Origin: Yersinia bercovieri ATCC 43970
Lineage (GTDB): Bacteria; Pseudomonadota; Gammaproteobacteria; Enterobacterales; Enterobacteriaceae
NCBI RefSeq assembly: GCF_013282745.1
Contig: NZ_CP054044.1
Span: 4,216,001 to 4,280,000, forward strand
Direction: 5' to 3'
Length of the DNA: 64,000 nucleotides
Under the pieces are notes generated by a model. That model was not told the DNA's origin. It did not search any database and saw only the letters and a list, made by a program, of their open reading frames with translations. How positions within the stretch are numbered: the first letter of the stretch is position 1; every line of letters begins with the position of its first letter. Both the position numbers and the translations under genes were made by a program. Shown here one piece after another: positions 58,957 to 64,000 of the stretch.

Positions 58957-60450
58957 TCAGTGCGCCAGTTGCAGGACGCGTTTCCCCGGCATGGTGAACC
59001 CAACGGCCAGCGCCAGTAGCATCAACAATCCACTGGCAGTACCTAATACCAAGCTGTGCGAGGCTGAAAAAGCTAGCTTAGCACTGGCAAGCAGCGGTTC
59101 ATTCCCACCGAGGCTATTTACCACCTGGATGGTTTCACTGATAGATGCCGTTGCCTGAGCAACTAAGTCAGTCGGTAAATCTGCCGGTAACACAATCGAG
59201 GCGCTATAAGCCCGCGAGAGCATCAAACCAAATATGGCGACCCCTAACCCGGCCCCCAACTCATAAGCCATCCCCTCTACCGCGCCCGCCGCGCCCGCTT
59301 TTTCAGGGGGGGCTGCGCTCATAATGGCCGCCGTTGAGGCCAGCAACGAAGCTTCAATACTGAAACCGAGCAATATCATCCATCCCCATGCCAGATAAGT
59401 TTGAGTGGCAAAATCAGTCCAGGCTAGCCCCAGAAAGCTCAGTGAGCTTAATGCAATACCAGCACTGGCGACGGTGCGCAGCCCCAATCTGGCAACCAGC
59501 CAACCGGATAGCGGCCCGCTCACCCCACTAGCAATCATTAGCGGCAGTAGAAATATGCCCGCGTCGAGCGGACTTTTGCCCAAGACAAACTGCAATTCCT
59601 GTGTCAGCAGCAACTCAAAACCCACCAGCGTGATCATGGCGGTCATCGCCATCACCATACCCACCGCGATCACCCGCTGGCTAATCAGACGAAAATCAAT
59701 CATTGGGGCCGACGTGGATAGCTGATGGCGAACAAATGCAAACAGCATCACACCACCAAACAGCGCCGTCAGAGAGGTGACAACCATATCGCCACCACCA
59801 CGTAGCCCGGTTTTCGCGGCATAGACCAGCATCAGGATCGCGGTAATCAATACCAGTGCCGGAGCCAATTTCCATGTCTGCTCAGTGCGCATGGGTTGGC
59901 TGGGGATCACCACCAAGGTCGCAATCACCACGGCGATGATAATGGGAATATTAATCAGAAAAACCGAACCCCAATAGAAGTGCTCCAGCAATATTCCGCC
60001 CACCAGCGGCCCCATCGCGGCCCCCATAGTGCCAATCGCTACCCATACCCCCAGCGCCAGCGCCCGCTCGCGCTCGTCGGTAAAAATATGGCGCACGGCG
60101 GATAAAGTGGCTGGCAGGATCATCGCCGCGCCGATCGCCAGAAACGCGCGCGCCACAATAAGTGCTGCAACCGAGGGCGCAAGGGCTGCCGCCAGTGATG
60201 CCAAGCCGAACAGTACCGACCCCATTAAAGCCAGCCGTTTGAAGCCAATACGATCCCCCAGCGCCCCCATCGGCAGCAACAAACACGCCATCACCAGCGA
60301 GTAAATATCGATGATCCACAGCAATTCGCTGCCGGTCGCCGACAGGGCAATACCCAGCCGAGGAGCCGCCACATGCAATACGGTTGCATCAATCGAAACG
60401 GGGAGATACATCAGAATAATAACGTAAAAAATCATCCACTTTTTAGACAT
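58957..60450 (-). CDS. MFS efflux transporter, DHA2 (SmvA/QacA-like)
   Basis: A 497-residue 14-helix drug/H+ antiporter. DATVLHVAAPRLGIALSATGSELLWIIDIYSLVMA and GALGDRIGFKRLALMGS are the DHA2 motifs, and ALGVWVAIGTMGAAMGPLVGGIL is motif C. It resembles SmvA, which exports quaternary ammonium compounds and methyl viologen. ATG 60450 (MSKKWMIFYVI) is taken as start. It is divergent from a TetR-type gene, the same layout as smvA-smvR in Klebsiella. Confidence 0.87.
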   Translation of the reverse strand: MSKKWMIFYVIILMYLPVSIDATVLHVAAPRLGIALSATGSELLWIIDIYSLVMACLLLPMGALGDRIGFKRLALMGSVLFGLASLAAALAPSVAALIVARAFLAIGAAMILPATLSAVRHIFTDERERALALGVWVAIGTMGAAMGPLVGGILLEHFYWGSVFLINIPIIIAVVIATLVVIPSQPMRTEQTWKLAPALVLITAILMLVYAAKTGLRGGGDMVVTSLTALFGGVMLFAFVRHQLSTSAPMIDFRLISQRVIAVGMVMAMTAMITLVGFELLLTQELQFVLGKSPLDAGIFLLPLMIASGVSGPLSGWLVARLGLRTVASAGIALSSLSFLGLAWTDFATQTYLAWGWMILLGFSIEASLLASTAAIMSAAPPEKAGAAGAVEGMAYELGAGLGVAIFGLMLSRAYSASIVLPADLPTDLVAQATASISETIQVVNSLGGNEPLLASAKLAFSASHSLVLGTASGLLMLLALAVGFTMPGKRVLQLAH

Positions 60451-60585
60451 ACAAACAGCACTCAAATAGGGCATAAGTTAATGTTGAACACCTGTTCAAT
60501 ATCGCAATAATAGCGGAAAGTTGAACTAGCGTCCAATTCATCACATAATGACCCAAACAGTGATGGACCAGATAAGGAGCCATTT

Positions 60586-61173
60586 TTGGCCTATTTGAAC
60601 CGCGAAGAGCGCCACAACACCATTTTGCACGCGGCGATGCGTGTCGCCATAACCGAGGGGATGGCCGCTACCACCGTGCGCCGTGTTGCCAATGAAGCTG
60701 GGGTGGCAGTTGGGCAGGTTCACCACCACTTCGCGTCAGTTTCACGTCTGCGGGCCGATGCTTTTCTGCTCTTGGTGAAACAGTCGTTAGCCGCTTTTAC
60801 GATAGAGTGCCAAAATTTACCCACCATTGAACGGCTGCAACAAGTACTGGGCTATCCGCAAGATGAGATGGGACAAAGAGAGACACGTTTGTGGAATGAA
60901 GTTTCGATTTTGGCGGAGCGAGATGAGCTGATTAAAGCCGCCTATGCCGCCTCAATGTCAGACTGGCACCAGGCGACGCTAGCGGTCATTAATGCCGGCA
61001 TTGCCAATGATGAATTCCGCTCAGATATTAACGCCAGTGATGTTGCATGGCGCTTAATTGGGCTGGTCTGTGGTCTGGATGGCCTAATCCAGTTTACCGA
61101 ATTAGCCTTTTCAGAAGCTGAAATCCTGCGCCATCTGAATGCCATGATGGCAACCGAGCTATTGAAAAATTAA
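60586..61173 (+). CDS. TetR-family repressor, SmvR-like
   Basis: A 195-residue regulator with an N-terminal TetR helix-turn-helix (AATTVRRVANEAGVAVGQVHHHFASVSRLRADAF) and a helical ligand domain. The start is a TTG (60586) with AAGGAG eight bases upstream. It is divergent from the DHA2 transporter with 135 nt between and probably represses it. Confidence 0.87.
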   Translation: MAYLNREERHNTILHAAMRVAITEGMAATTVRRVANEAGVAVGQVHHHFASVSRLRADAFLLLVKQSLAAFTIECQNLPTIERLQQVLGYPQDEMGQRETRLWNEVSILAERDELIKAAYAASMSDWHQATLAVINAGIANDEFRSDINASDVAWRLIGLVCGLDGLIQFTELAFSEAEILRHLNAMMATELLKN

Positions 61174-61308
61174 TCGCTAAAAAATCGATACTCAACTCTT
61201 GATATTAGCCCGTCGCTCACTGTGGCGGCTTTGCCATCAATAACAGGCTATAATCGCTATTTAATGATCCCTATCCCCAGTTAAAAGGGGATTTATTGAG
61301 TACATAAC

Positions 61309-63051
61309 ATGACTAAACAGACGTTAGTAGCCGATGTTATCTATTACAACGGCACGATTTATACGGCTGACACCGATAACACCATTTGCAGCGCCATCGC
61401 ACTGGGCCAGGGCTATATTCTGGCCACTGGCGGCGATGAACTTATCCCCCAGTTTTCCGGCGCGAAAACCCAACTTATCGATCTGGCCGGCAAGTTTATG
61501 ATGCCCGGCCTGATTGACAGCCATATGCACCCGTTTTGGGGCGGAAAACAGCTGATTGGCTGTAACCTTAATTATGCTGCGCTAAGTGTTGAGCAGACGT
61601 TAGATATCATCCAGCAGCACCTCGATAATGACCCTTTTAAAGGCGAGAATGAGTGGCTGACTGTCCGCGCCTGGCAACGTCAGGCGATGACGCCAGTGGG
61701 TGCCGATATGAGCCGCGCGGCACTGGACTCCCTCAATACCCGCCGCCCAGTGGCGCTATTCTCCAATGACTGCCACACCCTGGCGGCCAACAGCCGCGCG
61801 CTGGAGCTGCTGGGCATTGATGAAAATACCCCGGTGCCGCCAGACGGCAAAATTGCCTGTGACGCGAATGGCAAACTGACCGGTATTTTGGAAGATGCAC
61901 CCGCCATGCGCGCCTTTGATAGCATCCCATCGGCGACAGCAGAAAAAAATGTGCAAATCGCCGCCCATGTGCAGCAGGTCTTGAATGCTCAGGGCGTGAC
62001 GACCGTGATGGATACCCGTGTATTTGCCGAGCAGTTGCTAGCGTTTCGTCGGTTACATGAACGTAATGAATTGACCCTGCGAGTGCTGGGAGCTAAAGAG
62101 GTCACCCCCGATAGCCTGCAAGGGCCAGAGGACGCCGCGCGCGTGGTGCAGGAGGTGGTGGAGTTTGGTCGTGAATGGGGCAGCCGCGAATGGAGCCCTG
62201 CGCCGGGCTTTGCTGTCGATCACCTGAAACTCTTTATCGACGGGGTGTTACAACCGCCGACCATGACTGCCGCCTTGCTCGAACCCTACCGGGCAAACCA
62301 TGGCACCGCGCAGCAGCCAGATTGGCAAAATACCGAGCACTATGGCGATCTCTACTTTACCGCACCGATGGTCAATGCCGTGATTCTGGAGTGCGCCCGC
62401 GCCGGCCTGCATCCCCATACTCACACCGTAGGGGATGGCGCCATCGAGATGGTGTTAGATGCGGTGGAGCAGATGCGTGCGGCACTGCCAGGCAAGGATA
62501 TCCGGCCGGGATTGGCGCACAATGAGCTGGTTGCCGCTCATCAATATGAGCGTTTTGCCAAACTGGGTGCCACGGCAGTGCTCTCCTTCCAGTGGGCCGG
62601 TTTACCGGGCGTGCTAATTGATGAAGAGCGCGCCATGCTGGGCGAGACCCGTTTTCAGCATATGGAGCCAGCCGCCCGTTTTCTCGATGCTGGTGCACGA
62701 ATCGCTTATGGCAGTGACTGGCCTATTGATCGCCTGGATGAGTGGTACAACCTGCAAGTGGGCATGACCCGCCGCGCATGGGATCTTGATGGTCATCCGG
62801 CAGGCCCGCGTCTGGATACTGACCGGGATCTGACCCTGATCGAAACGCTGCGATCTGCCACCATTGATGCCGCTTATATGATTGCTAAAGAGCAGTACAT
62901 CGGCTCACTGGAAGCTGGTAAATTCGCCGATATCACTATTCTGAAAAATAACCTATTTGAGCAGTCGCCAGAGAGGATTTATCAAACTGAGGTGGAGAGC
63001 ACACTGATTGGCGGTAAATTAGTCTATCAAGCTGCTGATTCGGATAGATAA
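61309..63051 (+). CDS. YtcJ-like metal-dependent amidohydrolase
   Basis: A 580-residue amidohydrolase of the YtcJ type. It shows an N-terminal beta-sandwich start (VADVIYYNGTIYTAD), the metal HxH in MMPGLIDSHMHPFWGG (His72, His74), further histidines in HPHTHTVGDGAIEMVLDAVE and LAHNELV, the aspartate in AYGSDWPIDRL, and the C-terminal YIGSLEAGKFADITIL. The substrate is unknown. An APC-type permease starts 202 nt downstream in the same direction, suggesting uptake and hydrolysis of one compound. Confidence 0.88.
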   Translation: MTKQTLVADVIYYNGTIYTADTDNTICSAIALGQGYILATGGDELIPQFSGAKTQLIDLAGKFMMPGLIDSHMHPFWGGKQLIGCNLNYAALSVEQTLDIIQQHLDNDPFKGENEWLTVRAWQRQAMTPVGADMSRAALDSLNTRRPVALFSNDCHTLAANSRALELLGIDENTPVPPDGKIACDANGKLTGILEDAPAMRAFDSIPSATAEKNVQIAAHVQQVLNAQGVTTVMDTRVFAEQLLAFRRLHERNELTLRVLGAKEVTPDSLQGPEDAARVVQEVVEFGREWGSREWSPAPGFAVDHLKLFIDGVLQPPTMTAALLEPYRANHGTAQQPDWQNTEHYGDLYFTAPMVNAVILECARAGLHPHTHTVGDGAIEMVLDAVEQMRAALPGKDIRPGLAHNELVAAHQYERFAKLGATAVLSFQWAGLPGVLIDEERAMLGETRFQHMEPAARFLDAGARIAYGSDWPIDRLDEWYNLQVGMTRRAWDLDGHPAGPRLDTDRDLTLIETLRSATIDAAYMIAKEQYIGSLEAGKFADITILKNNLFEQSPERIYQTEVESTLIGGKLVYQAADSDR

Positions 63052-63070
63052 ACGCAAGAGATGACAAACT

Positions 63071-63096
63071 GAATCACTGAGTTACGTCAGTGATTC
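63071..63096. terminator. Perfect hairpin after the amidohydrolase gene
   Basis: GAATCACTGA-GTTACG-TCAGTGATTC is a perfect 10-bp stem with a 6-base loop, 19 nt past the stop. No T run follows, so it is a doubtful terminator. Its sequence (TCAGTGATTCAGGTAA) resembles the core of the ERIC copies at 8566-9056 and may be a decayed ERIC fragment. Confidence 0.5.
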
Positions 63097-63253
63097 AGGT
63101 AAATAATTGCGCTTAATGGCACCCGTTACCGAGTCAGGTAGTGATGGACTTTCAAAGCTGCCCCCCTTGTGTCAAAATCCGCTCCTTTATATTTTACAGC
63201 TGCATAAAAATGCAGCTCAACGGTGCTCGTTTACACCAGGAGATGATAGGGTA

Positions 63254-64000
63254 ATGCCACAAAATATTCAGTTGCGCAGAGTGCTTAAAACCCCCGCGCT
63301 GGTCGCTTTCGGCCTTGCCTACATGGTGCCATTAGGCGTATTTACCACCTATGGACAGGTGACCGTATTAAGCCAGGGCCACTTGCCCATTGCTTATCTG
63401 GTGACAGTTGCCACCATTTTGTTTACCGCCCTCAGTTATTGCCGGATGACCAGCGCCATGCCGCTATCAGGTTCGGCCTACTCTTATGTTCAGCGCAGTT
63501 TTGGCGGAAAAACCGGTTTTCTGGTGGGCTGGGCGCAAATTCTGGATTATCTGTTCCTGCCGATCCTGAACTATTTGGTTTTAGGTATTTTCCTGCACGA
63601 GGCATTCCCGGCTGTTCCCGCACCGCTCTTTATCATTGCCTCTATTGTCAGTGTCAGCTTACTCAATATCCTCGGTGTGCGACTGCTCACTTCGGTGAAT
63701 TTCTCGCTGATCGCCGCACAGATGGTGTTTATCGTGCTATTTATCGCCCTTTCATTCAGTCAGGCAGATCTAAGCCCGGCAGCGCTGATGAAGCCGCTGC
63801 TGGTGAATGCCGGTGATCTCTCTGGTTTGTTATCCGGTGCTGCGGTGCTCTGTCTGGCATTCCTCGGTTTTGATGCCATCGCCACCATGGCTGAAGAGGC
63901 CCACGACGCCAAGCGCACTCTACCGCGCGCTATTTTGTTTACCGTCATCAGTGCCGGAGCTATTTTTATCGCCGTCTCCTATGCAGCTCATCTGGCCTAT
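63254..64000 (+). CDS. APC-family amino acid permease (N-terminal part, cut by window edge)
   Basis: The open frame from ATG 63254 runs to the window end (249 codons). It encodes RRVLKTPALVAFGLAYMVPLGVFTTYG, SAMPLSGSAYSYVQRSFGG and FLGFDAIATMAEEAHDAKRTLPRAI, which are the helix 1, helix 3 and helix 6-7 features of APC-superfamily amino acid/amine permeases (YjeH/PuuP-like). About seven helices are present here. AGGAG and AGGG lie upstream of the ATG. Its substrate is probably related to the preceding amidohydrolase. Confidence 0.88.
   Translation, partial: MPQNIQLRRVLKTPALVAFGLAYMVPLGVFTTYGQVTVLSQGHLPIAYLVTVATILFTALSYCRMTSAMPLSGSAYSYVQRSFGGKTGFLVGWAQILDYLFLPILNYLVLGIFLHEAFPAVPAPLFIIASIVSVSLLNILGVRLLTSVNFSLIAAQMVFIVLFIALSFSQADLSPAALMKPLLVNAGDLSGLLSGAAVLCLAFLGFDAIATMAEEAHDAKRTLPRAILFTVISAGAIFIAVSYAAHLAY

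Overview
The window reads as a chromosome segment of an enterobacterium of the genus Yersinia. Its backbone keeps the Escherichia coli 50-52 min gene order (purF-cvpA-dedD-folC-accD-dedA-truA-usg-pdxB ... flk ... fabB-mnmC-yfcL-epmC-yfcA-mepA-aroC-prmB-smrB ... sixA-fadJ-fadI ... yfcZ/fadL-mlaA ... yfdC-argW). It also carries an IS200-family element whose transposase looks like IS1541 of Yersinia, and ERIC repeats. The species cannot be fixed from this sequence alone.

Layout. 1-8515: leftward housekeeping block (purine synthesis, cell division, folate, fatty acid and tRNA modification genes, PLP synthesis). 8566-9056: four tandem ERIC-type repeats with a 122-bp period. 9042-14609: insertion relative to E. 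coli, with a divergent AraC regulator/DMT exporter pair and an scsABCD copper/thiol-redox operon. 14880-17795: flk, a frameshifted Asp/Glu racemase gene and a PAS-GGDEF diguanylate cyclase. 18216-27082: fabB, mnmC, then yfcL to prmB leftward and smrB rightward. 27229-30505: a large gene of six 120-residue repeats that I cannot assign to a characterised protein, followed by the IS1541-like element. 30573-38169: sixA, fadIJ, yfcZ, fadL and mlaA with FadR/CRP-like sites. 38206-45354: complete cytochrome c maturation operon ccmABCDEFGHI. 45699-47428: yfdC, tRNA-Arg(CCU) and a truncated LysR-type regulator. 47824-49373: yjdM, a PadR/YqjI-like regulator with a perfect palindromic operator, and a DUF3861 gene. 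49441-53722: ascG/ascFB beta-glucoside system. 53753-54910: yceJ-yceI. 55292-58812: four-gene MCE (Mla-like) lipid ABC transporter. 58957-64000: MFS efflux pump with divergent TetR regulator, an amidohydrolase and a truncated (window edge) APC permease.

How parts work together: fadL, fadI and fadJ form the long-chain fatty acid uptake and anaerobic-type beta-oxidation set under likely FadR control, while fabB and accD sit on the synthetic side, with a FabR-type palindrome in front of fabB. mlaA and the separate MCE operon both concern envelope lipid traffic. scsBCD and ccmG/ccmH are periplasmic thiol-redox machineries. The least explained object is the six-repeat protein at 27229-29766. Its repeats resemble the haemolysin-type calcium-binding-related (RTX-associated) fold but lack the calcium nonapeptides, and they alternate in an A-B-A-B order that implies duplication of a 720-bp unit.
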